Assembly: GCF_018294505.1 (NCBI RefSeq)
Contig: NC_057808.1
Span: forward strand, 360,536,871 to 360,600,870
Reading direction: 5' to 3'
DNA: 64,000 bases
From: Triticum aestivum
Lineage: Eukaryota; Streptophyta; Magnoliopsida; Poales; Poaceae
Shown: one piece after another, positions 1 through 11,255 of the stretch
Layout: each line of letters starts with the position of its first letter
How positions within the stretch are numbered: position 1 is the stretch's first letter
Position numbers and translations under genes: made by a program
Notes under the pieces: generated by a model
Seen by the model: only the letters and a program-made list of their open reading frames with translations
Told to the model about the DNA's origin: nothing
Database searches by the model: none

Positions 1-165
1 ATGAAAGTCCGAGTTGGAGGAATGATATTGGGCTTGAGAAGTGAGCAAGGAACCTGACATAACATTCCTATGGTTCCTCTGTCCCGGTCTTGCACCACTC
101 TCATATCCATACCAATGGCACTATTTCGCACACAAGACATTCTAGCCTTGTGATCTCGAACACTA

Positions 166-381
<216 letters not shown>

Positions 382-750
382 TCATGATATGTAGATACAA
401 GAGGGCAGAGGCATTGATGCGGGTAGGATGCGTGTCTGCTTTCCTGTTGTTTGAAGGAGTAGATACATTCATTTCCTTTTCTTCCGTTAAGGGAGATTCG
501 GGAAAAGATGGAATAGGAAGACGTGTTTCCAGAACGAACAACAAGTGATTCGTTGACATTCAATTCAAATAGAAAGAGTAGTCACAGGTCAAGCCGACGC
601 CGCCCTTCCTCACCTGCCTGAATGGAATGAATATCTCCTTCGTCTAGTCGAGAAGGGAAAAAGCCCGGCGGTCGTTATGTATGGATGATGGATGAGATTC
701 CATGGATAGAGAGCCAGTTCCAATAGACTTATGGAATGTTCCCGTTCGTG

Positions 751-824
751 TGCATCCAGCAGGAATTGAACCCGCAAATTTACCAATTATGAGTTGGGCG
801 CTTTAACCATTCAGCCATGGATGC
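751..824 (-). tRNA. trnI-CAU: plastid-type tRNA-Ile (anticodon CAU), organelle-derived copy
   Basis: Read on the minus strand, 74 bases fold as a standard cloverleaf: the acceptor arms GCATCCA and TGGATGC pair, the T-arm carries GGTTCAATTCC, and the anticodon loop reads CTCATAA with CAU as anticodon. This is the plastid isoleucine tRNA whose CAU is modified to lysidine so that it reads AUA. It has no encoded CCA, as expected for a plastid tRNA gene. In the nuclear genome this copy is probably not expressed as a functional tRNA. Confidence 0.9.
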
Positions 825-1464
825 TTAACAGGTATCATCGTACATCGTCGAGTTGGAGGGCTATTTCACCGACCGTCACTTCTCCTTTGTATTTGCCGAA
901 GACGCAAGTAGCCCAACGACAGGCTTGTGTGGAGTTGAATGACAACACGCAGAGGTCTTTTGGCGAAACTGGGGGCTCTTTGTCTAAAGGATTCAAAACA
1001 ACATGTCGATAAATTGCTATAGAAAGTGGGGCTAGATCGAGAGTTCTGACCTTTTCGTGGGTTGGGTGATCTTCAAACTCTTGTTTTTCTAGCGAAAGAA
1101 CGCCCTTCTGAGCGATGATCTCCTACAAGTGAGTATAGTAAGGTTGATATTTAATTTAATACTTTGAAAAATTAAAGCATGATTCCCCATAGAGATATGT
1201 ACATAAAGGGGATCTTTGGATAATAATGCTGTTCGGACCTAAAGTTTACCTATACACGGATTAAGCATAAAGTCATAATATTTTATTATGCCATTGAAGG
1301 GGGGGGGGGAGATAATACCGATTTAAGAGTAGTTCACTACTGCAATAAAAAAAGAGAATTCTAGTTAACGGTTCCAATTTATTCTCCTTGGAATGGTCTT
1401 AACTGAATATTTAGACAAAAAAAGAAGGAAAAGATTCTATTGAGACAGTTATGAATTTGATTCA

Positions 1465-1530
1465 TAGAGGAAGAATGAAAGGAAAATCCTGCCGAGGCAA
1501 TCGTATTTGTTTTGGTAGATATGCTCTTCG
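1465..1530 (+). pseudogene. rpl16: rpl16 fragment (plastid ribosomal protein L16)
   Basis: About 22 codons starting at [20 protein letters not shown] match the N-terminal part of exon 2 of plastid ribosomal protein L16, which helps form the peptidyl-transferase region of the large subunit. The match ends abruptly after FGRYAL, and the reading frame then runs on into unrelated residues to a stop at 1645. The 5' part of exon 2 is also missing. The open frame 1451-1645 is therefore a chimera formed by recombination and is not a working gene. Confidence 0.75.
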
Positions 1531-2359
1531 CTTAATTCGGAAGAGGAAAACGACAGCAGCTAAAGTGAGAAATAAACAACTGCTCGGAAAGCTTCGGTTT
1601 GAGCGTTGGGTGAGCACTTGTCTTTTATACCGGTTTCTATACTAAGTCAGGAGCGATAGCGAAGCCGCCTATAGGATTCGAAGGACGAAAGTCCGTTAGA
1701 CCTGATGAGCCTCCAAGCCATAGCAACCTCTTGGGGAAATTACGAGCACCGCCATCAATAGCAGGATCAGGATATGATGCTTACTCGAAATCAATATTCC
1801 CCGGTTTCTTACGAGATAAGATATGTATGCCGGTCCAACTAAAGGAAGGGTGGTTTTGAGAAAAATTGCTTTCATTGACAACAAGACTCTCTTCCTGATT
1901 GGGATTGGTCTGTGCAGGATCTCCTTCCCTATGAGACTCTTGCTTCCCTTTGAAAGAGGCAGACCCCTACTTCAATTGTCATCTGACGACTCTTCCCCAG
2001 CTGTGGACTCAGACCTCTCACAACCAAAAAAAGAAAATCAAAATCAAACGAATCCGAATATAACCAATCTATCGCCTTTGATGACTCGTTGACAGCCTCC
2101 TCAACCCAAGCTTCCATCTCCTGCTCCAAACATCGGCGCTTGCCCGCGCCAGTCCATGAAAGGTGGATGAAGGTGAGTTTGACTACCCTTTGGCATCAAT
2201 GAAACTCTGTTATATAGGAGTTCAAAAACCTCATTTCGTTTGAGAGATAGTGGAATTTCTTCTTTCAACACGTACATCGACGAGGGTGTCGATGACTTGA
2301 GTGAGGAATGGTCATGTGCTAGAGGCCGTACCTTTGGAGTAAGACCTCAACAAGGGGGT

Positions 2360-2603
<244 letters not shown>

Positions 2604-2905
2604 TGAATAGGGATTTCGTTTTATCAACAACGAAGAGTGGAGTTTCTTTTTTTTTCACAAAATATACCAAAAATTCAAGGTAATACAAGAAATAGGATAG
2701 GATCCTTTACTACGTATTTTGGGGCTAAAAACACTTTTGCCTATCCGCATGAAACGGGAAAGACAAGAATGGATTTGGGAATGACAAATAATAGTCGGCG
2801 AGAGCCGGAGGAATTGTTAAGTGAATGGGAGATAGATCGAGTGGGGCCTTGCAATAGCAGTAGATGCTACAGACGTGGTGTCATTATCAGCGATTCCTCA
2901 ATCGA

Positions 2906-2960
2906 GAACTTTCGTTTTAGCTGGTCGTGACCAAGAAACCACCGGCTTTACTTGGTGGGG
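2906..2960 (+). pseudogene. psbC: psbC fragment (photosystem II CP43)
   Basis: About 18 codons read [17 protein letters not shown], matching the mature N-terminal segment of the CP43 chlorophyll-binding protein of photosystem II. The Thr in TGFTWW replaces the usual Ala. Both flanks are unrelated, so it is a 55-base plastid fragment within the organellar mosaic. Confidence 0.7.
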
Positions 2961-3660
2961 GAGCCAAAGGAATTACCCCCTCGTCGTGCCTGTGACCACC
3001 AAATTCCGTTGGTGCCAGGTGAAGTGCCAGTCAATGAAATAGAAAGAGAATGAACAAGTGTATCAATTCATGAGTTAAGGAATCTTGACTTGGTTCTGCT
3101 TCCCCTCTTTTTTTAAGAATACGGAGTCGGGTTCTTCTCCTACGAAACCCTTTGGTATAGGTAGACGTGAAGCTACATCAAAAATTGTCATTCTATAGAT
3201 AGCTTAAGTTTGATACCTTCACAAATCCCCATCGTTGACCGAGATGGAGGTAATCTAACCATTGGAATATTTCCTTTCTGAAACCTGCTATCTTTCTGTC
3301 AGAGTCTAGTGGCACCCTTTAAAGTAGTCTGGCTGGATTGCTGCTGAATAGCTTGATGGGTCAGGGCAGATTGATAGGGAAAGAACCCTCGCCATCTGGA
3401 ATCACTATCTTCCGTGGATGTTCTCGTTCTCCTTCTCTCATTTCTGTGATCGTATAAGCTAGCCAGATCCGATACGAGTGTAGATACTTTACTCCCTTCT
3501 TCCTCAGTGAGTAACGTATAATGTCTAGAACAAAGGAAGTGAGTCTAGCTCCACTCCGAGGGAGGAGAATAGACAATAGAGACAATAGAAATAGTGACAA
3601 GACATGACCTACATAACCGGCAAAGTGTACGTTATTCCACAAAACATTCAAAAATGTATT

Positions 3661-5487
3661 TCGCTACAATTTGAATATCAGATTTTCCAGCATGGCAAAT
3701 CGAAAGTTTTTATGGCAAAAATATGTTGTCACAACGATGCTAAATTCTTTTAGCAAGCAAGACAAATTCTTGCCGTCTTTTATCAGGATTTGCCAATCTT
3801 ACTAAACAAAATTGTCATCCTCGCGATGATATAATTTACCACAAAAAATATTTGATTTGCGTCAGATTTTTAACATCGAGACACTGTGGTATTGTCCAAC
3901 ATGTGGTCCTAGTCTCAATAAAGACTTTGCAATCTTTGCTAAGACTAGAAGCGCATATTGGTCGCCCAAGCATATAGTTTAATATGAGGGAACAATAGCG
4001 CAACACATATGTAGTAGGGAATTTTGGAGACCGGGCAACATGGAGGTCTTTATTTTAATTTTTCAGGTTCAAAAAATTCTGAAAAAATACACATGTATGT
4101 AAGGACGTAATGTGTGTGGGTGTAAAATTTCTGGATGAAATACCTTGAATTGCGAGTTGTACAAAAAAAATCATGGATTTTGAGGATGAACGGTACATAC
4201 ACGAAAAAGCCCCATATTTTTCCCTGAACATTTTTCGAATATGCGAGACCATTTTAAAATGTGCATGGTGAACCTTTTTCTAAAAACATGATGACCAATT
4301 TCCTATACATGATGGACAACATTTTAAAATACACAATGAACATTTTTTGTACACATTTTACACTATTTATAAACACATCATGAATATTTTTGTAAACATG
4401 GTGTATTTTTTTTGAAATATAACCTGAGAGTTTTCTGAAATGTGCGATGACCATTTTTAAAATGCACGATCAACATTTTGTATACGTGGTCGACAATATT
4501 TTTAAATGGACAAATGCACATTTTTAAGACAATAAAAAATAATGGATGATTGTTTTTTAAAATGTATGATATTAATTTCGAATTTGCAATAAATATATTC
4601 GGACATGATGAATTTTTTTATAAACACAATGAATAATTACAAAAACATATTGATCATTTTTTGTAAATTCATGATGAACCATTTTAAACGCATGAAGAAC
4701 GTTTATGAAATATACGGTGATCATTTTTTGTACATGATGAACAATCCTCATGAATTTTTGAATTTTGAGTTCCTAACCACATGTTACATAGGGTACATGA
4801 TGAACAATCTTTTTAGGTACCAACAAATAATTTCTCAATATTTTAATTTAATTTATAAATACGTTGGACATCTTTGGAAGTACTCCATCCGTTCCTAAAC
4901 ATTTGTCTTTCTGGAGATTTCAACAAATGACTACATACATAGCAAAATGAGTGAATCTACACTCGAAAATATGTCTATATACATCCTTATGTGGTATTCC
5001 ATTTGAAATCTCTAAAAAGACAAATATTTAGGAATAGAGGGAGTACATGGCAATTTTTTCTTTGAAAATGCCAAACTTATTTTATAAATACACGACAAAA
5101 AGAAGATCCAAAAGAAAAGGAGAAAAGAAACAAAAATGAGGGAACATAACTTTAGACTAGAGTGTAAAACTTACTTTAGAAAGAGAAAATAATATATTCA
5201 CTTAATTAAATTGGAAAAATGAAAAGAAACAATAGGCATGAAATGAAGACTCCAATAGTAAAAATAAGAGCATAAATAAAATGAAAAGAGAGAATCAAAA
5301 ATTGATAACAATAACCAGACAAGAAACTAAAATCTAAAATGAAACCCCTAAAAAGTGACTATGAACTGCTTCTAGTTCCTCGGCTACTGGGTAGCCCATG
5401 TCGTGTTGCCGTGGGGTGAGCGCAAAGATAGTTGCAATATGCGATGAACAACTTCCGCGCTCAATTTCTTGCGAAGGGGATGTAGCC
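3661..5487. repeat. AT-rich degenerate repeat, left half
   Basis: This is AT-rich sequence with no credible gene. From about 4250 to 4830 it is built of loosely repeated words around GAACATTTTT and ATGATGAACA at irregular spacing, a decayed tandem-like array common in Triticeae intergenic DNA. Similar words recur at 39070-39400 and 40380-40800, beyond the large copia insertion. The two stretches are therefore probably one older unclassified repeat split by that insertion. A Stowaway MITE lies within it at 4881-5045. Confidence 0.6.
4881..5045. mobile_element. Stowaway MITE (Tc1/Mariner type)
   Basis: A 161-bp element is bounded by imperfect terminal inverted repeats of about 41 bp beginning CTCCATCCGTTCCTAAAC on the left and CTCCCTCTATTCCTAAAT on the right (read inward), with about seven mismatches. 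It is flanked by the TA dinucleotide duplication typical of Stowaway/Mariner insertion (4881-4882 and 5044-5045). It has no coding capacity; such elements depend on a transposase supplied in trans. Confidence 0.9.
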
Positions 5488-5492
5488 GTCAC

Positions 5493-5612
5493 TGTTGAGT
5501 ATATGTATTTAGTACGTGTATTCGTGTACTTCAAGTCTTCCTGCTTGTATATAGTTGAGGATATGACTGCCCTATGTACTATATATTGAGGTTTGCATCC
5601 TATTCCTCTACA
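5493..5612 (+). repeat. 5' LTR of outer copia element
   Basis: A 120-bp LTR begins TGTTGAGTATATG and ends CCTATTCCTCTACA. The 3' copy ends at 38922 with the same terminus. Relative to that copy this LTR lacks about 29 bp (the ACATGTGCATATGCACCC region), so the ancestral LTR was about 150 bp. Confidence 0.9.
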
Positions 5613-5624
5613 TGGTATCAGCCT
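5613..5624 (+). other. Primer-binding site (initiator tRNA-Met) of outer copia
   Basis: TGGTATCAGCCT follows the LTR directly and matches the standard plant copia primer-binding site complementary to the 3' end of initiator tRNA-Met. Confidence 0.85.
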
Positions 5625-5967
5625 AAACCCTCGATCCTCTCCTAGCTGCGCCGCCGTCACCTCTCCTGGCTGCCACCGCTAGCCCTACCTCGCGCCGCCG
5701 CACCCCTCCCTACCCGCCGCGCCTCCTTCCTCCTCCACCACGCAGCCACGCCCTCCACCCGAGCCGCACCCCTGCCGCCGCACCTCCTGAAACCCTAACC
5801 CTCGCCACACGCCGCTCCCCTAGAACCCTAACCCTACCCGAGCCATCTCTCCTCTCCCTCCCGAAACCCACACCCGCGCCGCTCCCCTTGCGCCGCTGCT
5901 CCACCCGCGCCGCACCACCCGCCTCGCTCCCGTCGCATCACCCACGCCGCCGCTCCACCTTGCTGCC
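5625..5967 (+). other. Leader between primer-binding site and gag
   Basis: This is a very C-rich untranslated leader made of CCGCCG and CTCC words. Open frames on the opposite strand here are GC-driven shadows. The gag start at 5968 follows it. Confidence 0.6.
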
Positions 5968-7162
5968 ATGTCAGCCCGCTCTACCTCCTCCGGTCCTAGC
6001 AACCCGTTCGATTCCTCCTATGGCCCCGAACCCGACGAACCCCTCGCTGCCGACATCCGCAACATCTCCCTCTCTGAGCACGTTCCCATCATCCTCTCCC
6101 ACACCTTCGCCAACTACTATGCCTGGAAAACCTACTTCAATCTCCTCTTCCGTGAGTACAATCTCCATGATCACGTGGACGGTCTCGCCAACTTTTTCGC
6201 CGGCAACCACGACGCCAACTGGCTGGCCATCGACGCCACCCTCATCCGGTGGTTCTTCCTCACCGTCTCCCCGGACATCTTCCACACCGTCGTTCGTGAT
6301 GGGGACGATGCCTACACGGTGTGGACCAAGATCAATGGCCTCTTCACCGACAATAAGCTCCAACGGATTGTTTTCTTGCAGCAGGAATTTTTTGGGTGTC
6401 ACCAGAACGACTCCACTATCGATGCCTACTGTCTCCGGCTCAAGACCCTCTCCGACGAGCTCAACGACGTCGGGTTCAAGGTGGGAGATGAGCTTCTCCT
6501 CTCGACGCTCACCGCCGGCCTCAATGAGGACTTCGGCAACGCCGCCTCCAACCTCACCATCATGGCCAACCCCTCCTACGAGCGGGCGATGGCCTATCTT
6601 CGTCTTGAGGAGCGGCGGATGAAGCACCTCCGCACCCGTGCTGTCCACACCGCCCTCGCCGCCGGCCTCTCCAACGGCGCCTCTACACCACCATCGGCGC
6701 CTCGCCCTCCGCCTGCCGTGCCTCACCCGCTGCCCCCGGCACCGCAGCCGCCCCAACCGGCGCGCACCGGTGGGAACCGCCGCGGTCGCGGCGGTCAGCG
6801 CCAAGGAGGAGGCGGTCAGCGACAAGGCGGTGGCGGTGGTGGCCAATCTTCCCAACCCCGCGGACAGCAGCCCCCGCCCCCATGGGCTAGCGGCTACAAC
6901 CCCTGGACGGGGGTCGTGCATGCGTACAACATGCCAGTGACGTGACCCCCCGCCCCGGGGATCCTTGGCGCTCGGCCCGCCTCCCACCAGGCCCTCCTGG
7001 CCGCGCCCCAGCCAGGCGCTCTTGGCGCCTACGGCGGTCCACCCGCCCCGCCCGCTGTGTCTCCCTATGGCGCGTACGGCGCCCCGTACGACACCCCTGG
7101 CTATGGTGGGGGCTACGCCCCGCAGCCCTCTCCCGGCGCGTGGGACCTGGCGCTCTTAGCGG
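5968..7162 (+). pseudogene. gag of outer copia element (interrupted by stop and insertion)
   Basis: The frame starting MSARSTSSGPSNPFDSSYGP encodes a copia-type capsid protein. It has a retrotran_gag/UBN2-like core (about residues 40-220, with LSEHVPIILS, YYAWKTYFN, YTVWTKINGLF and SFxxLRLKTL-type motifs) and then a proline-rich and RGRGGQRQGGGG arginine-glycine tail that would bind RNA. An in-frame TGA at 6943-6945 ends the open frame at 325 residues. The same frame continues after it (GILGARPASHQALLAAPQPG) until the Angela insertion at 7163, so the stop is a nonsense mutation. The rest of the polyprotein resumes at 12993. Confidence 0.85.
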
Positions 7163-7973
7163 TGTTGGGGAACGCAGTAATTTCAAAAATTTCCTACGCA
7201 CACACAAGATCCATCTAGGTGATGCATAGCAACGAGTGGGGAGAGTGTTGTCTACGTACCCTCGTAGACCGAAAGCGAAAGCGTTTAGTAACGCGGTTGA
7301 TGTAGTCGAACGTCTTCGGGATCCAACCAATCCAAGTACCGAACGCACGGCACCTCCGCGATCTGCACACGTTCAGCTCGGTGACGTCCCTCGAACTCTT
7401 GATCCAGTTGAGGCCGAGGAGAGTTTCGTCAGCACAACGGTGTGGTGACGGTGATGATGAAGTTACCGGCGCAGGGCTTCACCTAAGCACTACGACGATA
7501 TGACCGAGGTGTAAAACTGTGGAGGGGGGCACCGCACACGGCTAAGAGATTGTCTGTTGTGCCTTTGGGGTGCCCCCTGCCCACATATATAAAGGAGGGA
7601 GGAGGAGGAGGCTGGCCCTAGAGTGGGCGCGCCAAGTGTGGGGAGTCCTACTAGGACTCCCAAGTCCTGGTAGGATTCCCCTTTCCTTTCCGGAGTAGGA
7701 GAGAAGAAAGAGGGAAAGAGAAAGGGAGTAGGAAAGGGCAAGGGGGGCACCGCCCCCTTTCCCCTAGTCCAATTAGGATCCATGGGGGTGGGGGGCGCCT
7801 CCTTCCCTTTGGCCTGCCTCCTCTATTCCCCTATGGCCCAATAAGGCCCAATACTTCTCCCGGCGAATTCTCGTAACTCTCCGGTACTCCAAAAAATACC
7901 CGAATCACTCGGAACCTTTCTGATGTCCGAATATAGCCTTCCAATATATCGATCTTTACGTCTCGACCATTTC
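7163..7973 (-). repeat. Truncated 3' LTR of Angela-type element
   Basis: This matches 11256-12055 of the other LTR with small differences and then stops at the internal deletion junction, where LTR sequence (CGACCATTTC) switches to integrase coding sequence. About 811 bp of an expected 1,737 bp remain, containing the R/U5 end. Confidence 0.9.
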
Positions 7974-8925
7974 TCCGATTTGGGTTCGAGCTTATCAGGT
8001 AGAAACTTTTTCACATAAGCATCGCCGCCCCAAACTTTAAGAAACAACAGCTTAGGTTTCTTGCTAAACCACCGTTCATACGGTGTCGTTTCAACAGATT
8101 TAGATGGTTCCCTTTTTTAATGTGAATGCAGCTGTCTCTAATGCATAACCCCAAAAACAATAGTGGTAAATCGGTAAGAGACATCATAGATCGCACCATA
8201 TCTAATAAAGTACGGTTACGATGTTCGGACACACCATTACGCTGTGGTGTTCCAGGTGGTGTGAGTTGCGAAACTTATTTCACATTGTTTCAAATGAAGA
8301 CCAAACTCGTAACTCAAATATTCGCCTCCGCGATCAGATCGTAGAAACTTTATTTTCTTGTTACGATGATTTTCCACTTCACTCTGAAATTCTTTGAACT
8401 TTTCAAATGTTTCAGACTTATGTTTCATCAAGTAGATATACCCAAATCTGCTCAAATCATCTGTGAAGGTTAGAAAATAACGATACCCGCCGCGAGCCTC
8501 AACACTCATCGGACCGCATACATTTGTATGTATTATTTCCAATAAGTCAGTTGCTCGCTCCATTGTTCCCCAGAACGGAGTCTTAGTCATCTTTGCCATG
8601 AGGCATGGTTCGCAAGCATCAAATGATTCATAATCAAGTGATTCCAAAAGTCCATCCACATGGAGTTTCTTCATGCGCTTTACACCAATATGACCTAAAC
8701 GGCAGTGCCACAAGTATGTTGCGCTATCATTATCAACTTTGCATCTTTTGGCATCAATATTATGTGTATCACTACGATCGAGATTCAATAAACCATTTAT
8801 ATTAAGTGTATGACCATAGAAGGTTTTATTCATGTAAACAGAACAACAATTATTCTTTGACTTAAATGAATAACCGTATTGCAATAAACATGATCCAATC
8901 TTAATGCTCAACGCATACACCAAAT
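7974..8925 (-). pseudogene. Integrase remnant of Angela-type element
   Basis: Minus-strand frames encode a copia GAG-pre-integrase zinc domain (WHCRLGHIG, then CEPCLMAKMTKTPF) and the integrase core (GGYRYFLTFTDDLSRFGYIY, RSDRGGEY). The C-terminal piece around FLKVWGGDAYVKKFLPDKLE is in another frame and ends at the deletion junction at 7973. In the core, HTNVCGP shows Asn where the family has the first catalytic Asp (codon at 8522-8524), while the second Asp (RSDRGGEY) remains. Reverse transcriptase should follow but is deleted. It is non-functional. Confidence 0.88.
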
Positions 8926-9189
8926 AACATTTATTTTAGGTTCAACACTAATCCCTAAGGTAAAGGGAGTGTGCGATGGTGATCTTATCAACCTTGGAAT
9001 CACTTCCAACACACATCATCACCTTGCCCTTAACTAGTCTATGTTTATTTTCCAAATCCCGTTTCGAGTTACTACTCTTAACAACTGAACTAGTATCAAA
9101 TACCGAGGGGTTGCTATAAACACTAGTAAAGTACACATCAATAACATGTATATCAAATATACCTTTGTTCATTTTGCCATCCTTATTAT

Positions 9190-9968
9190 CCGCCAAGTAT
9201 CTAGGGGCAGTTCTGCTTCCAGTGACCATTTCCTTTGCAATAGAAGCACTCAGTTTTAGGCTTGGGTCTAGCTTTGGGCTTCTTCATGGGAGTGGCAACT
9301 TGCTTGCCATTCTTCTTGAAGTTCCCTTTCTTTCCCTTGCCCTTTTACTTGAAACTAGTGGTCTTGTCAGCCATCAACATTTGATGCTTTTCTTGATTTC
9401 TACCTTCGTCGATCTCAGCATCACGAAGAGCTCGGGAATCGTGTTTTTCATACCTTGCATATTATAGTTCATCACGAAGTTCAAGTAACTTGGTGATAGT
9501 GACTAGAGAACTCTGTCAATCACTATCTTATCTGGAAGATTAACTCCCACTTGATTCAAGCGATTGTTGTACTCAGACATTCTGAGCACATGCTCACTGG
9601 TTGAGCTATTCTCCTCCATCTTGTAGGCAAAGTACTTGTCAGAGGTCTCATAACTCTCGACTCGGGCATGAGTCTGAAATACCAATTTCAACTCTTGGAA
9701 CATATTATATGTTCCGTGGCGTTCAAAACATTTTCGAAGTCCCGGTTCTAAGCCGTAAAGCTTGGTGCACTAAACTATCAAGTAGTCATCATACCGAGCT
9801 TTGCCAGACGTTCATAACATCTGCATCTGCTCCTGCAATAGGTCCGTCACCTAACGGTGCATCAAGGACATAATTCTTCTGTGCATCAATGAGGATAATC
9901 CTCAGATCACGGAGCTAGTCCGCATCATTGCTACTAACATCTTTCAACTTATTTTTCTCTAGGAACAT
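9190..9968 (-). pseudogene. gag remnant of Angela-type element
   Basis: On the minus strand a start at 9968 opens MFLEKNKLKDVSSNDAD, followed by an in-frame stop where the family has Trp, and then LRDLRIILIDAQKNYVLDAP, a typical Angela/BARE gag N-terminus. Further down are the capsid segment MFQELKLVFQTHARVESYET and the CCHC zinc knuckle CFYCKGNGHWKQNC (about 9195-9240), broken by a stop right after it. Several frameshifts separate these pieces. Gag would form the virus-like particle and bind the element RNA. Confidence 0.8.
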
Positions 9969-11239
9969 ATCAAAAATAAAACAGGGGAGCTATACGTGAG
10001 CTATTGATCTACAACATAGACACGCAGAATACTATTAGGTACTAAGTTCATGATAAATTAAAGTTCAATTAATCATATTACTTAAGAACTCCCACTTAGA
10101 TAGACATCCCTCTAATCATCTAAGTGATCACGTGATCCATATCAACTAAACCATGTTCGATCATCACGTGAGATCGAGTAGTTTTCAATGGTGAACATCA
10201 CTATGTTGATCATATCTACTATATGATTCACGCTCGACCTTTCGGTCGCAGTGTTCCGAGGCCATATCTGCATATGCTAGGCTCATCAAGTTTAACCCGA
10301 GTATTGCGCATGTGCAAAACTGGCTTGCACCCGTTGTATGTGAACGTAGAGCTTATCACACCCGATCATCACGTGGTGTCTCAGCATGAAGAACTGTCGC
10401 AACGGTGCATACTCAGGGAGAACACTTATACCTTGAAATTTTAGTAAGGGACCATCTTATAAAGCTACCGCCGAACTAAGCAAAATAAGATGTATAAAAG
10501 ATAAACATCACATGCAATCGAAATATGTGACATGATATGGCCATCATCATCTTGTGCCTTTGATCTCCATCTCCAAAATACCGTCATGATCTCCATCGTC
10601 ACCGGCATGACACCATGATCTCCATCATCTTGATCTCTATCAACGTGTCGTTACATGTTTGTCTCGCCAACTATTGCTTTTGCAACTATTGCTATCGCAT
10701 AGCGATAAAGTAAAGCAATTATATGGCGTTTGCATCTTATGCAATAAAGAGACAACCATAAGGCTCCTGCCTGTTGCCAATAACTTTAATAAAACATGAT
10801 CATCTCATACAACAATTTATATATCATCACGTCTTGACATATCACATCACAACAAGCCCTACAAAAACAAGTTAGACGTCCTCTACTTTGTTGTGGCAAG
10901 TTTTACGTGGCTGATACGGGCTTAGCAAGAACCGTTCTTACCTACGCATCAAAAACCACAACGATTTTTCGTCAAGTGTGCTGTTTTAACCTTCAACAAG
11001 GAATGGGCGTAGCCACACTCGATTCAACTAAAGTTGGAGAAACTGACACCCGCTAGCCACCTGTGTGCGAAGCACGTCGGTAGAACCAGTCTCGCGTAAG
11101 CGTACGCGTAATGTCGGTCCGGGCCGCTTCATCCAACAATACCGCCGAATCAAAGTATGACATGCTGGTAAGTAGTATGACTATTATCGCCCACAACTCA
11201 TTTGTGTTATACTCATGCATATAACATCTACGCATGGAC
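9969..11239 (-). other. Long 5' leader of Angela-type element
   Basis: About 1.27 kb lies between the primer-binding site and gag, the usual position and size of the untranslated leader in BARE/Angela elements. It has no credible ORF. Confidence 0.65.
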
Positions 11240-11255
11240 CTGGCTCGGATGCCAC
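11240..11255 (-). other. Primer-binding site of Angela-type element
   Basis: Just inside the 5' LTR the minus strand reads TGGCATCCGAGCCAGG, a slightly mutated version of the initiator tRNA-Met binding site TGGTATCAGAGC. Confidence 0.8.

Noticed and set aside
1451..1645. 64-residue ORF as an intact organellar gene
   Set aside because: Only the central 22 codons match rpl16; both ends are unrelated, so it is a chimeric chance frame.
5971..6987. 338-residue minus-strand ORF opposite copia gag
   Set aside because: It is the mirror of a GC-rich gag gene with third-position GC bias and has no recognisable motif.
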